The notes under the pieces are model-generated. The model had not been told where the DNA came from and made no database searches. It saw nothing but the letters and a program-made list of their open reading frames with translations. A stretch of 18,846 bases of DNA from JAADDG01 sp964450755 (GTDB lineage: Bacteria; Campylobacterota; Campylobacteria; Campylobacterales; JAADDG01). The first letter of the stretch is position 1; the number at the start of each line of letters is the position of its first letter. Below are positions 7,116 to 15,016 of the stretch, one piece after another. The position numbers and the translations under genes are program-made. The stretch is taken from assembly GCA_964450755.1 (NCBI GenBank), contig CAYVDJ010000033.1, forward strand, positions 1-18,846. Reading direction: 5' to 3'.

Positions 7116-8760
7116 ACTTAACAAAAGTGGCATACTTTTTGCTTTACTTCTCTTAATACCGCTAATGTTATCTTCACGGGAGATAACATTAGATTTTTTT
7201 GGCAACAAACCAAGATGCGTTGCCAAAGATTTTTATATATGGCGGTTTTTAGATCAAAATATATCCGCAAAAGATGCGGAAGCATTAATAGGAGAAGTGA
7301 ATATCATGAGTAGTAAACTGTTTTTTAAGTTTGCCGATAAACTGGACATAGACGGCTTCAAAGAGATTGCAGACTGCCTCAAAGCAAAACCAAAAGAGTT
7401 GATAAACGCCAGTGCAGACTGCATAGCTTTGGGATTGACTCCCGACAAAGCCACAAAACTTACAAAAGATGAGTTGATAACAGTAGCTGACAAAGTCAGA
7501 GAAAAATATCCAAACAGAGTAAAAATATATGAGATTTTGGCATCAAACAATCCGTTTAATGCTCTTATCAAAGCAAATCCCGATATATTTTTCAAACTTT
7601 TTAACGGTGTCGGAAGCAGTTACAGAAAAGAGCAGTTAAATCATAAAATTGATAAAGATATACTTGAAAAATATATAACTTACTATGCTTTTAATAAAAC
7701 TATAAAAACTATAACAATTGATGAAAAATTAAATCACCTTCAAAAATCAATCCTTGATATAAACTCTTCAAAACTAAGCGCCGAGGGAAATCTATACCTT
7801 GCTTTCAATGCGATAAAACATAAAAGAGAAGATTTGGCATTGAGATATCTAAAAATCGCCTATGATAAGTCTTATAAAAATTTCACCAAAGACAGAACTC
7901 TGTTTTGGTTATATCAGATTACAGCCAATAAAAACTATCTTATCAAACTATCAAACAGTCCCAAAATCAATATCTACTCCATCTATGCAATGGAACTTTT
8001 GCATAAAAAAGCAAAAAATATCATCACAAATATCAAAAGCCATAAAAACCATATAAACTTTCCGATAAATGATCCTTTTGCATGGGAAGAGCTTAAAAAC
8101 AGCTCAAAAACAATGAATCAAGAAGAGTTACAAAAAAAAGCACAGGAGTTTAATGCAAAAAATACAGAACCTTTTGCATCCTACCTTTTTGAAAGAGCTT
8201 CAAAATTTAAAAAACACTTTTTTATAATGCCATACTATCAGTATATAAAAAATCTGACACCCAAAAGACAGGCTGTGATCCTCTCCATCGCAAGACAGGA
8301 GAGCAAATTTATCCCCACATCTATCTCAAAATCCTATGCTCTTGGAATGATGCAGTTTATGCCTTCCGTGGCACAGGATATAGCCAAAAAAATGGGATAT
8401 GAGGATTTTGATCTTGAAAATCTTTTTCAGCCTGAAATAGCTTACAAATTTGCAGATTATCACATAACTTATCTGGAAAAATATCTCTATCATCCTCTTT
8501 TGGTATTTTACGCCTACAACGGGGGAATAGGTTTTGTAAAAAGAATGCTTCTAAACTCTTCACTTTTTAAAAGAGGAAAATATGAGCCTTTTTTGAGCAT
8601 GGAACTTATACCAAACGATCAGGCAAGATATTACGGCAAAAGAGTACTTGCAAACTATATCATCTACTCTCAACTGATGGGCAAAAAAGTTATGCTTACT
8701 CCTCTTTTGAAAAAGTTAGCAGAGTCTTCCCAAATCTCCTATTTTCGCAAACAAGAGTAA
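7102..8760 (+). CDS. slt: Soluble lytic murein transglycosylase (Slt family)
   Basis: Periplasmic enzyme that cleaves the MurNAc-GlcNAc bond of peptidoglycan, leaving 1,6-anhydroMurNAc. The 552-residue protein has an N-terminal signal peptide (hydrophobic core about residues 11-24), a long alpha-helical superhelical part (about 30-380), and a C-terminal lysozyme-like domain. ARQESKF holds the catalytic Glu400, followed by SYALGMMQFMPSVA, and AYNGG is the third signature. I use the GTG at 7102 because it alone gives a complete signal peptide; it overlaps yggT by 14 bases and has no strong ribosome site, so coupling to yggT is likely. The signal-peptide codons contain a perfect terminator-like hairpin (listed separately). 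The 3' end overlaps an antiparallel lipoprotein gene by 65 bases. Confidence 0.93.
   Translation: MHFNKLNKSGILFALLLLIPLMLSSREITLDFFGNKPRCVAKDFYIWRFLDQNISAKDAEALIGEVNIMSSKLFFKFADKLDIDGFKEIADCLKAKPKELINASADCIALGLTPDKATKLTKDELITVADKVREKYPNRVKIYEILASNNPFNALIKANPDIFFKLFNGVGSSYRKEQLNHKIDKDILEKYITYYAFNKTIKTITIDEKLNHLQKSILDINSSKLSAEGNLYLAFNAIKHKREDLALRYLKIAYDKSYKNFTKDRTLFWLYQITANKNYLIKLSNSPKINIYSIYAMELLHKKAKNIITNIKSHKNHINFPINDPFAWEELKNSSKTMNQEELQKKAQEFNAKNTEPFASYLFERASKFKKHFFIMPYYQYIKNLTPKRQAVILSIARQESKFIPTSISKSYALGMMQFMPSVAQDIAKKMGYEDFDLENLFQPEIAYKFADYHITYLEKYLYHPLLVFYAYNGGIGFVKRMLLNSSLFKRGKYEPFLSMELIPNDQARYYGKRVLANYIIYSQLMGKKVMLTPLLKKLAESSQISYFRKQE
7162..7200 (+). terminator. Terminator-like hairpin inside the slt signal-peptide codons
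   Basis: CTAATGTTATCT (7162-7173) and AGATAACATTAG (7181-7192) are exact reverse complements over 12 bp around a 7-base loop, and the stem is followed by A and seven T's (7194-7200). This is the layout of an intrinsic terminator, though the stem is AT-rich (three GC pairs). It lies about 60-100 bases after the slt start and just past the end of yggT, so it could end or attenuate gltX-yggT transcripts while slt translation keeps it open. The effect is inferred. Confidence 0.5.
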
Positions 8761-9202
8761 TCTTTTTCTCTTGCTTTGCCTTAAATGTAACAAGATAGTA
8801 TTTAAACCAGCCGTTATGAACAGGAATATACTTTAACAGATGGTTCTCTTTTTTCAATCTCTCTATCTCCAAAGGTTTTCTTCCGTCCTTTAGATAGACA
8901 AGACACTCTTTTTTCTCCAATCCCTCTTTGTCGTCTCCAAACTCTTTTTGGGAATAGACAGCAATCAAAAAAGACTCTTTTGGCTTAAGCTTGAAAGATT
9001 TGTCAAGTGGATTTAGATATGTTGCCACTATTACGGATTTTGTTTCAAGAGAACTGACAATTTCACCCTTCTTTGTATAAAGCAGACTCTGTTCGTAAAG
9101 TTTATCCTCATTGACAAACTCCGTATATATCTTATTTGAGCAACCGTTTAAAAAAAGTACAAGTAGATAAAAAATTAAACCTTTTACAATATTATTTTCC
9201 AT
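8696..9202 (-). CDS. Predicted lipoprotein, conserved in Campylobacterota, function unknown
   Basis: A 168-residue protein with a lipoprotein signal: hydrophobic residues about 8-18, then the lipobox LNGC with Cys at residue 21, so it should be lipid-anchored and face the periplasm. The mature part is beta-rich with no motif I recognise; a region near the end (HNGWFKYYLVTFKAKQEKKITLVC) looks like an edge-strand fold. A gene of this kind sits at the same place between slt and mobB in Campylobacter, as I recall (Cj0842). AGGA lies nine bases before the ATG. It is antiparallel to its neighbours: convergent with slt (65-base overlap of coding ends) and divergent from mobB. Confidence 0.8.
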   Translation of the reverse strand: MENNIVKGLIFYLLVLFLNGCSNKIYTEFVNEDKLYEQSLLYTKKGEIVSSLETKSVIVATYLNPLDKSFKLKPKESFLIAVYSQKEFGDDKEGLEKKECLVYLKDGRKPLEIERLKKENHLLKYIPVHNGWFKYYLVTFKAKQEKKITLVCENRRFGKTLLTFSKEE

Positions 9203-9220
9203 TTAGTCCATTCCTGCTAA

Positions 9221-9236
9221 TTTAATTTATATTAAA
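9221..9236. promoter_or_regulatory. Crp/Fnr-like palindrome in the lipoprotein-mobB divergent gap
   Basis: TTTAAT-TTAT-ATTAAA is a perfect dyad with the six-four-six geometry of Crp/Fnr-family sites, differing from TTGAT-N4-ATCAA at one symmetric position on each side. It is centred about 71 bases before the inferred mobB start and 26 bases before the lipoprotein start codon. The region is very AT-rich, so chance is quite possible. Confidence 0.25.
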
Positions 9237-9287
9237 TCGACATTTTATCATAAAATATTATAAATATCATCATTTACTTTAAAAAAC

Positions 9288-9293
9288 TATAAT
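9288..9293 (+). promoter_or_regulatory. Candidate -10 element for mobB-fbp
   Basis: TATAAT, a perfect -10 hexamer, would start transcription near 9300 and give a leader of about 28 nt. No -35 is evident. The leader lacks a clear ribosome site before the mobB ATG (9328), which may mean weak initiation. Confidence 0.45.
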
Positions 9294-9327
9294 AAAAAAA
9301 TCAAGAATATTATGGTATCATTCCCGC

Positions 9328-9825
9328 ATGAAATCATTAGCAATAGCATTCACAGGACCATCCAACAGCGGAAAAACTACCTTGATTGTCAAACTAAGCG
9401 AGAAACTAATCGCCAATAACAAGGTTATTATAATAAAAAACGATCCAAAAAACAAAGCAATGTTTGATAAAGAGGGAAAAGACAGTTACAAATTTTCTCA
9501 AACAGGAGCTGATGTTATCGTAACTTCTCCCCTCAAAACCACCTATTTTATCAATCATTATCAAGATATGGAAACTATTATCAGCAAACTTGATGACTTT
9601 GATTTTTTATTTGTAGAAGGACTGAAAACTCTTCCTCTTCCGAGAATCGCAATATTCAGAAACAGTATCGACGAGAGCTATTTAAGACATGTAGAGGCTT
9701 TGGCAATAGATGAGAGCGTGGATCTCTCAAAATATTCGATTCCAAATCATATAACTATTTTAAATTTAAACGATATAGAGAGTATAACAGAGTGGATACT
9801 CAAAAATGCAAAGGTAGTAAAATGA
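9328..9825 (+). CDS. mobB: Molybdopterin-guanine dinucleotide biosynthesis adaptor MobB
   Basis: GTP-binding accessory protein of MobA, helping add GMP to molybdopterin to make the MGD cofactor used by NapA and other DMSO-reductase-family enzymes. In 165 residues the P-loop GPSNSGKT lies at 10-17 in the AFTGPSNSGKTTL context typical of MobB, followed by a block with IIKNDPKNKAMFDKEGKDS and FLFVEGLKTLPLPRIAIFR, close to the family's FVEGxK...PKIxVxR signature. The length is normal. It overlaps fbp by ATGA at 9822-9825. Its presence fits the nap genes at the left edge. No mobA is visible in the window. Confidence 0.93.
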   Translation: MKSLAIAFTGPSNSGKTTLIVKLSEKLIANNKVIIIKNDPKNKAMFDKEGKDSYKFSQTGADVIVTSPLKTTYFINHYQDMETIISKLDDFDFLFVEGLKTLPLPRIAIFRNSIDESYLRHVEALAIDESVDLSKYSIPNHITILNLNDIESITEWILKNAKVVK

Positions 9826-10679
9826 AAGAAATTATAGAAGCCATCAAACGATCCGCAATAAGGATCAGAGACTCTATCGAATCAGACGATACCGGATATT
9901 CGCAGAACAAAAACAAAACCGGTGATATACAACTGAAACTCGATATCAAAAGCGATATGATCATAGAAGAAGAATTCAGCAAAGTACCAAGTATCAAAGA
10001 ACTTGCAAGTGAAGAGAAAGAACATGCAGAGTTACTTCACAAAGACGGAAAATATCTCATAGGATACGATCCTTTGGACGGTTCAAGTTTGGTAGATGTG
10101 GATTTGAGTGTGGGATCGATATTTGGAATCTACTTAAACGGATACAAAGGAAAAGACCTGATAGCCGCAGTCTATGTCGTTTACGGACCTCGTGTGGAGA
10201 TGGTGATAGCCACCGATACTGTTGAGCTTTACAGGATGGATCCAAAAAGAGAGTTTCACTATATTCAAAACATTTCATTAAACGAAAAAGGAAATATCAA
10301 ATCACCCGGAGCCACACAAAAATACTGGCCGGAATACCACAAAAAGATGGTAGATGCCACTTTCGCCGAAGGATACAGACTGAGATATTCAGGCGGTATG
10401 GTTCCTGACCTTCATCAAATCCTTCTAAAGGGAGGTGGAGTTTTTTCATATCCGGGAACAACCGACAAACCCAAAGGAAAACTGCGAATGATCTTTGAGG
10501 TGTTCCCTTTTGCCTATGTTTTTGAAAAAGCAGGTGGAATGGCGATGGATCCTATCAACAGACTGCTTGATTTGGAGCCTACACATCTTCATGATACCAC
10601 CCCCTGTTTTTTGGGTTCAAAATATGAGGTATTAAAAGCAAAAGAGGTATATGGAAAATATCAATGCGACATCAAATGA
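9822..10679 (+). CDS. fbp: Fructose-1,6-bisphosphatase, class I
   Basis: Hydrolyses fructose-1,6-bisphosphate to fructose-6-phosphate in gluconeogenesis. The 285-residue protein has the metal-site residues of the family: Glu64-Glu65 (ASEEKE), Asp83 and Asp86 in DPLDGSS, and Glu226 in RMIFEVFPFAYVFEKAGG. The usual DPLDGSSN reads DPLDGSSL here. It is about 45 residues shorter than E. coli Fbp, mainly at the N-terminus, where the AMP-binding helix lies in the mammalian enzyme, so AMP control may differ. I chose the ATG at 9822, coupled to the mobB stop with AAGG seven bases before it, over an open extension to 9792 inside mobB. Gluconeogenesis fits a non-sugar-using autotroph or organic-acid user. 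Confidence 0.93.
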   Translation: MKEIIEAIKRSAIRIRDSIESDDTGYSQNKNKTGDIQLKLDIKSDMIIEEEFSKVPSIKELASEEKEHAELLHKDGKYLIGYDPLDGSSLVDVDLSVGSIFGIYLNGYKGKDLIAAVYVVYGPRVEMVIATDTVELYRMDPKREFHYIQNISLNEKGNIKSPGATQKYWPEYHKKMVDATFAEGYRLRYSGGMVPDLHQILLKGGGVFSYPGTTDKPKGKLRMIFEVFPFAYVFEKAGGMAMDPINRLLDLEPTHLHDTTPCFLGSKYEVLKAKEVYGKYQCDIK

Positions 10680-10854
10680 GTTTAAACTCAAACTGCAGGA
10701 AAAACTTAAAATACTCCAAGAGTGCCAAAAAGAGCATAAGCTAAAAAGCTGCTACTCATGCGATAAGATAATCGGCTGCAAAACAAGAAAAGAGTATATT
10801 GTAGCCGTTTATCAAAGCATGAACAAAGGCAAAGGCGGAGGATTTGAATTTTAA
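10651..10854 (+). CDS. Small cysteine-motif protein (67 aa), conserved hypothetical
   Basis: I know no function. The sequence has CYSCDKIIGC (Cys-x2-Cys-x5-Cys), preceded by a further Cys in a charged helix (about residues 10-30), then a striking tail TRKEYIVAVYQSMNKGKGGGFEF. The three clustered cysteines suggest metal binding. The gene overlaps the end of fbp by 29 bases with a GAGG site very close to its ATG, so it is probably coupled to fbp. As I recall, a similar small gene stands between fbp and metG in Campylobacter (Cj0839c), so it is a real conserved gene and not a chance frame. Confidence 0.8.
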   Translation: MENINATSNEFKLKLQEKLKILQECQKEHKLKSCYSCDKIIGCKTRKEYIVAVYQSMNKGKGGGFEF

Positions 10855-10912
10855 ATTACTTCACAATTAAACTATTTTTTAGTATTATAAGAGAAAACTT
10901 TTGGGAAAAGCA

Positions 10913-12835
10913 ATGGAAAACAAGTGTAAAAAAGCCTACATAACAACTCCTATATATTATGTAAACGATGTTCCCCATATAGGACATGCATATACAACCA
11001 TCATAGCCGATACACTGGCAAGGTATTCAAGACTCATAGGTCTTGAAACATTTTTTTTGACAGGTACCGACGAACACGGTCAAAAGATAGAAGAAGCAGC
11101 CAAAAAGAGAGGTAAAAATCCAAAAGAGTATGCGGATGAAATAAGCCTTAAATTTAAAACTCTTTGGGATTATATGGATATCAGTTACGACAAATTCATA
11201 AGAACAACTGATGAAGATCACATGAGAGGCGTTCAAAAAGCTTTTGAGACAATGTATAAAAAGGGTGATATATACAAAGACTATTATGAGGGATTTTACT
11301 GTGTAAGCTGTGAGACCTTTTTTACCCAAACACAACTGATAGAAGATGAATTTTGCCCTGATTGTGGCAAACATACTCAAATAGTCAAAGAAGAGAGCTA
11401 TTTTTTCAGATTGTCAAAATATGAAGACAAACTTCTGCAATGGTATAAAGACAAAGAAAAATGCGTAATTCCAAAAAGCAAAAAAAACGAAGTGATAAGT
11501 TTTGTAAAACAGGGTTTACAAGATCTCTCCATCACAAGAACCAGTTTTGAGTGGGGTGTGAAACTTCCGCAATCAATCAATGATCCAAAACATGTGATGT
11601 ATGTCTGGCTTGATGCTTTGATGAACTATCTGACGGCTCTTGGTTACGGCAAAGATGAAAAACTGATGCACTTTTGGCCGGCAACCGTTCATCTTGTCGG
11701 AAAAGATATTTTAAGATTTCATGCCATCTACTGGCCTGCATTTTTGATGAGTCTGGATCTGCCTCTTCCAAAACATATAGCCGCACATGGCTGGTGGACA
11801 AGAAACGGCGAAAAGATGAGCAAATCAAAAGGAAATGTTATCGATCCAAAAGATGTTGCAGATGCTTACGGACTGGAAAATTTCAGATTTTTTATGCTAA
11901 GAGAAGTACCTTTCGGACAGGACGGAGATTTTAGCCAAAGGGCATTGATAGACAGGATAAACAGCGATCTTAGTAATGATCTTGGCAATCTTTTAAACAG
12001 AGTTATCGGTATGAGCGGAAAATATTTTGATTTTAATATAGATTCCAAAGATGTCATAAAATATCATAAAAAAGAGTTTGAACAGGCCAAAAAATATATA
12101 GACAATATTCCTGAATTTATATACAATGTCCAGACAAACCGCTATCTTGAGGAGTTATGGAAGATTTTGTCTCTTGCAAATCAGTCAATCACAATTTATG
12201 AGCCATGGGCGATGATGAAAGAGGGCAAAAAAGAAGAAGCAATGGCTCTTGTGGCTCTGATAGCCAATCTTTTGGCAAAAACAGCCGTGATGCTGAGTCC
12301 GGTTATGCCAAAAACATGTGATACCATTGCCGATTCACTCGGTTTTAAAATCGATAACGAAAGTTACAAAAATCTTATAGAAAACTCCAAACTCCTAAAA
12401 CCTTTTACGATCAAAAAAGTTCCGCCTCTCTTTCCAAAAATCGAAAAAGAGCTTTTAAAAGACAAAACTCCCAAAAAAGAGCAAAAAGAGAGCAGGAAAA
12501 AAGAAGAAGGTATCATAACGATAGATGATTTTTTCAAAGTTTCACTGAAAATAGGAACTGTTACAGAAGCTGAAAATATTAAAAAAAGCGATCGTTTGTT
12601 GAAACTGAAAGTTGATGTGGGAGAAGAAGAGCCAAGGCAGATTATTGCGGGAATAAAAGAGTTTTACACACCGGATTCTTTAATCAACACTCAAGTCTGT
12701 GTCGTTTCAAATCTGAAACCGGCAAAAATCATGGGACTTTTAAGTCAGGGAATGTTACTTGCCGCAAAAGACAAAAACGGACTCTCTCTTATTCGACCGG
12801 AATCGCAAAAGAGTAACGGCACACCCATTAAATGA
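10913..12835 (+). CDS. metG: Methionyl-tRNA synthetase
   Basis: Class I synthetase charging elongator and initiator tRNA-Met. The 640-residue protein begins with the Rossmann catalytic domain, HIGH at 22-25 and KMSKS at 301-305. Between them a connective-peptide zinc knuckle has Cys130-x2-Cys133 and Cys148-x2-Cys151. WLDALMNYLTALGY is a typical block. After the anticodon-binding helices, a basic linker leads to a C-terminal EMAP/Trbp111-type tRNA-binding domain (about 540-640; KIGTVTEAENIKKSDRLLKL), as in dimeric MetG. I prefer the ATG at 10913; a TTG at 10901 is also open. The 58-base gap after the small Cys gene has TATTAT at 10883-10888 as a weak candidate -10. It overlaps the next gene by ATGA. 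Confidence 0.96.
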   Translation: MENKCKKAYITTPIYYVNDVPHIGHAYTTIIADTLARYSRLIGLETFFLTGTDEHGQKIEEAAKKRGKNPKEYADEISLKFKTLWDYMDISYDKFIRTTDEDHMRGVQKAFETMYKKGDIYKDYYEGFYCVSCETFFTQTQLIEDEFCPDCGKHTQIVKEESYFFRLSKYEDKLLQWYKDKEKCVIPKSKKNEVISFVKQGLQDLSITRTSFEWGVKLPQSINDPKHVMYVWLDALMNYLTALGYGKDEKLMHFWPATVHLVGKDILRFHAIYWPAFLMSLDLPLPKHIAAHGWWTRNGEKMSKSKGNVIDPKDVADAYGLENFRFFMLREVPFGQDGDFSQRALIDRINSDLSNDLGNLLNRVIGMSGKYFDFNIDSKDVIKYHKKEFEQAKKYIDNIPEFIYNVQTNRYLEELWKILSLANQSITIYEPWAMMKEGKKEEAMALVALIANLLAKTAVMLSPVMPKTCDTIADSLGFKIDNESYKNLIENSKLLKPFTIKKVPPLFPKIEKELLKDKTPKKEQKESRKKEEGIITIDDFFKVSLKIGTVTEAENIKKSDRLLKLKVDVGEEEPRQIIAGIKEFYTPDSLINTQVCVVSNLKPAKIMGLLSQGMLLAAKDKNGLSLIRPESQKSNGTPIK

Positions 12836-13833
12836 CAATTGACAATTTGGTCAGACTGGTGGAGGGGGAACTTTTAACAACTCCTTCCATCTCTTCATTT
12901 GAAAATATTCAGTTTTTTTCCAATAAAATCTCGTTGGGTGATCTTTTCGTTTATACCCAATTAGAAGATCTCCAAAAAGCCGTTGAAAAAGGCGCTTACG
13001 CCATCTTGTTTGACAAAGAGATACAAATAACAGATCATGAAATAGCATGGATAAGAGTAAAATCCCTAAAAACAGCACTTATCAGGATACTCAGACTCTA
13101 TCTGAGAGAAAAATCGATCCATATATATTACATCAATGAGATAAAAACAGAGATCATAAAATCGATCATACCTTCAAAACAGCTCATCATCTTAGAGGAT
13201 ACAATCTTTGATATTTTTCAGAAGATTTTTAATGCAAAAGAGAACTCTTTGGTTATTTGCAGTGATGAGGATATGCTTAAAAAGATATATCCCGATTATA
13301 AAATGTTTGGCATATCACAAAACCAGCAGATACAAGTCATCAATTATTCCATATTTGAAACAACTTTTCTATACAAAAACCGATTTTTCAAAAATATAAA
13401 ATTACCAAAAATTTTCATTGAAGAGTTAGAAGCGGTTTTATCATTTTTGGAAAAATACGAAATTGTTTATGAATTGAACAATCTAAACTTTATAGAAAAC
13501 CATTTCGATCCGATTTTCATCAATAACAGATTTATTCAAAAACCTTTCGGAACAACACAAAAAGTTTTGATTTTTGAAAAAAATTATTATATGATAGAGA
13601 AAGAGAGAGAGTTTTTAAAAAATGAGGCAAAATGGGCTCGGATATCTCTGTTTTTACCAAAAAAGCACAACTCTTCCAAAAAGGATACGGAAACTTTTTT
13701 ATATGAGGATTTAAAGGATATAAAATCACAAAAAAATTTCCATTTTGGGATAATTCTTGCCGATAAAAGAGAGTTTATGCCCATATTTTTGGAAGAGAAA
13801 CAAAATTTTTCACTTTTTAAGGAGTTGACATAA
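12832..13833 (+). CDS. Mur-ligase-like protein without ATP-binding loop, function unknown
   Basis: A 333-residue protein. The first ~75 residues (LVRLVEGELL, FFSNKISLGDLFVYTQLEDLQKAVEKGAYAILFD) resemble the N-terminal UDP-MurNAc-binding domain of MurE/MurF, whose pattern is DSR...GDLFVA..G...DG..F...A...GA.A. There is no GTxGKT P-loop and no recognisable Mur central or C-terminal domain, so it should not be an amide ligase of the usual kind. The rest (about 80-333) has a conserved-looking block IFINNRFIQKPFGTTQKVLIFEKNYYMIEKE that I cannot assign. It is coupled to metG (ATGA at 12832-12835), and its stop overlaps the start of the antiporter gene (TAATG). The resemblance is by eye and could be weak. 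Confidence 0.7.
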   Translation: MTIDNLVRLVEGELLTTPSISSFENIQFFSNKISLGDLFVYTQLEDLQKAVEKGAYAILFDKEIQITDHEIAWIRVKSLKTALIRILRLYLREKSIHIYYINEIKTEIIKSIIPSKQLIILEDTIFDIFQKIFNAKENSLVICSDEDMLKKIYPDYKMFGISQNQQIQVINYSIFETTFLYKNRFFKNIKLPKIFIEELEAVLSFLEKYEIVYELNNLNFIENHFDPIFINNRFIQKPFGTTQKVLIFEKNYYMIEKEREFLKNEAKWARISLFLPKKHNSSKKDTETFLYEDLKDIKSQKNFHFGIILADKREFMPIFLEEKQNFSLFKELT

Positions 13834-14993
13834 TGGACGACCGGAAAGGCTCGTTTGAAACAAATCAGATATCCCACTTTTTGGGAAACTACTGGGATAT
13901 TATAGGGGGCATCCTGTTTGGCATAACGGCATTTTTATTTTACACTCAGCACAATATCTATTTTACTACGATATTTGCCGCTTTTGCCATTGGTTTTTTA
14001 TCCATCACCGTTTCGGAAATTGCCGAAATATTGGCTGAAAGGCTGGGAGAACCGTTAGGCAGTTATGTACTTACGATAACAGCCGTTATCGTGGAAATTT
14101 TACTTCTTTTTAATGTAATGCTGGAAGCTTCAGAAAATATATCGGCATTAAATACCGTAAAAGGAGGTATAATATCCGCCGTTATCGTGGATATGAATGT
14201 TTTGTTGGGACTTGCCGTTTTTATCGGAGGTCTGGCATTTAGTGAACAACAACACAACGAAGATACTTCAAGCACCTACACAACAATACTTTATGTTTCG
14301 GCTTTGGCTCTTTTGGTTCCAAGTATCCTGAGCAATACCCATCACGGAGATGATATCATAAAAAAGGTAAGCCTTATTATAGGATGCCTGTTATTTTCGT
14401 TTTATATTATTATTCTGATTTTTCAGACAAAAACGCATACACACTTTTTCAAAGCCACCGCAAGAAGCCGAATGTTTAGATTCAGAAGAAAATTAAAAGA
14501 GGATGAAGAGGAGGAAAATGAAGATTATATTTTTGAAAAAATACCTACTTTTATCAACTTTTTCTTTATATTTATCTTTATTTTTATCATAGGTATTTTG
14601 GCAGAGCTTTTTGCGCATGACGGTCTATCGGTTGCCAAAGAGTACGGCATCTCAACCGGTATTGCAGGTCTGTTTATAGCTATTATCAGTGTGGCACCGG
14701 AAATTTTTACCGCTATAAAAGCGGCAAAAAATGATCAGATACAAAGAGTTGTCAATATCGCAATGGGCGCTTCTACGGTATCGATACTTGTAACAGTTCC
14801 GGTACTGCTACTGCTTGGATTGATATTTGATATAAATCTTACACTCGGATTTAACGCTTTGGAAGTGGGTGCATTGGTTTTTACGATAATATTGGCATGG
14901 AAAACGACAGATGACGGAGAAACAAACTATTTTGAAGGAATTTCACACCTTATGCTGTTTCTCTGTTATGCGGTAATAGCAGGATACTACTAA
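13833..14993 (+). CDS. Calcium/proton antiporter-type membrane protein (ChaA/CAX family)
   Basis: A 386-residue inner-membrane protein with about ten or eleven hydrophobic spans in two repeats. The first alpha-repeat is SEIAEILAERLGEPLGSYVLTITAVIVEI (about 52-83) and the second GIAGLFIAIISVAPEIFTAIKAAKNDQIQRVVNIAMGAS (from about 276), the latter close to the PE..tA..AA....q...N.a.GS pattern of ChaA. The pivotal acidic residues Glu in SEIAE and in APEIF are present. An acidic loop (EDEEEENED, about residue 230) separates the halves, as in CAX exchangers. It should exchange Ca2+ (or Na+/K+) for H+. AAGGAG lies eight bases before the ATG. It follows the Mur-like gene without a gap and may be co-transcribed with dctP. 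Confidence 0.87.
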   Translation: MDDRKGSFETNQISHFLGNYWDIIGGILFGITAFLFYTQHNIYFTTIFAAFAIGFLSITVSEIAEILAERLGEPLGSYVLTITAVIVEILLLFNVMLEASENISALNTVKGGIISAVIVDMNVLLGLAVFIGGLAFSEQQHNEDTSSTYTTILYVSALALLVPSILSNTHHGDDIIKKVSLIIGCLLFSFYIIILIFQTKTHTHFFKATARSRMFRFRRKLKEDEEEENEDYIFEKIPTFINFFFIFIFIFIIGILAELFAHDGLSVAKEYGISTGIAGLFIAIISVAPEIFTAIKAAKNDQIQRVVNIAMGASTVSILVTVPVLLLLGLIFDINLTLGFNALEVGALVFTIILAWKTTDDGETNYFEGISHLMLFLCYAVIAGYY

Positions 14994-15016
14994 TAATCTT
15001 TACAAAAGGAGAATCT

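Noticed and set aside
9792..9821. N-terminal extension of fbp into mobB
   Set aside because: The ATG at 9822 overlaps the mobB stop as ATGA with AAGG at good spacing; the extension adds ten unconserved residues.
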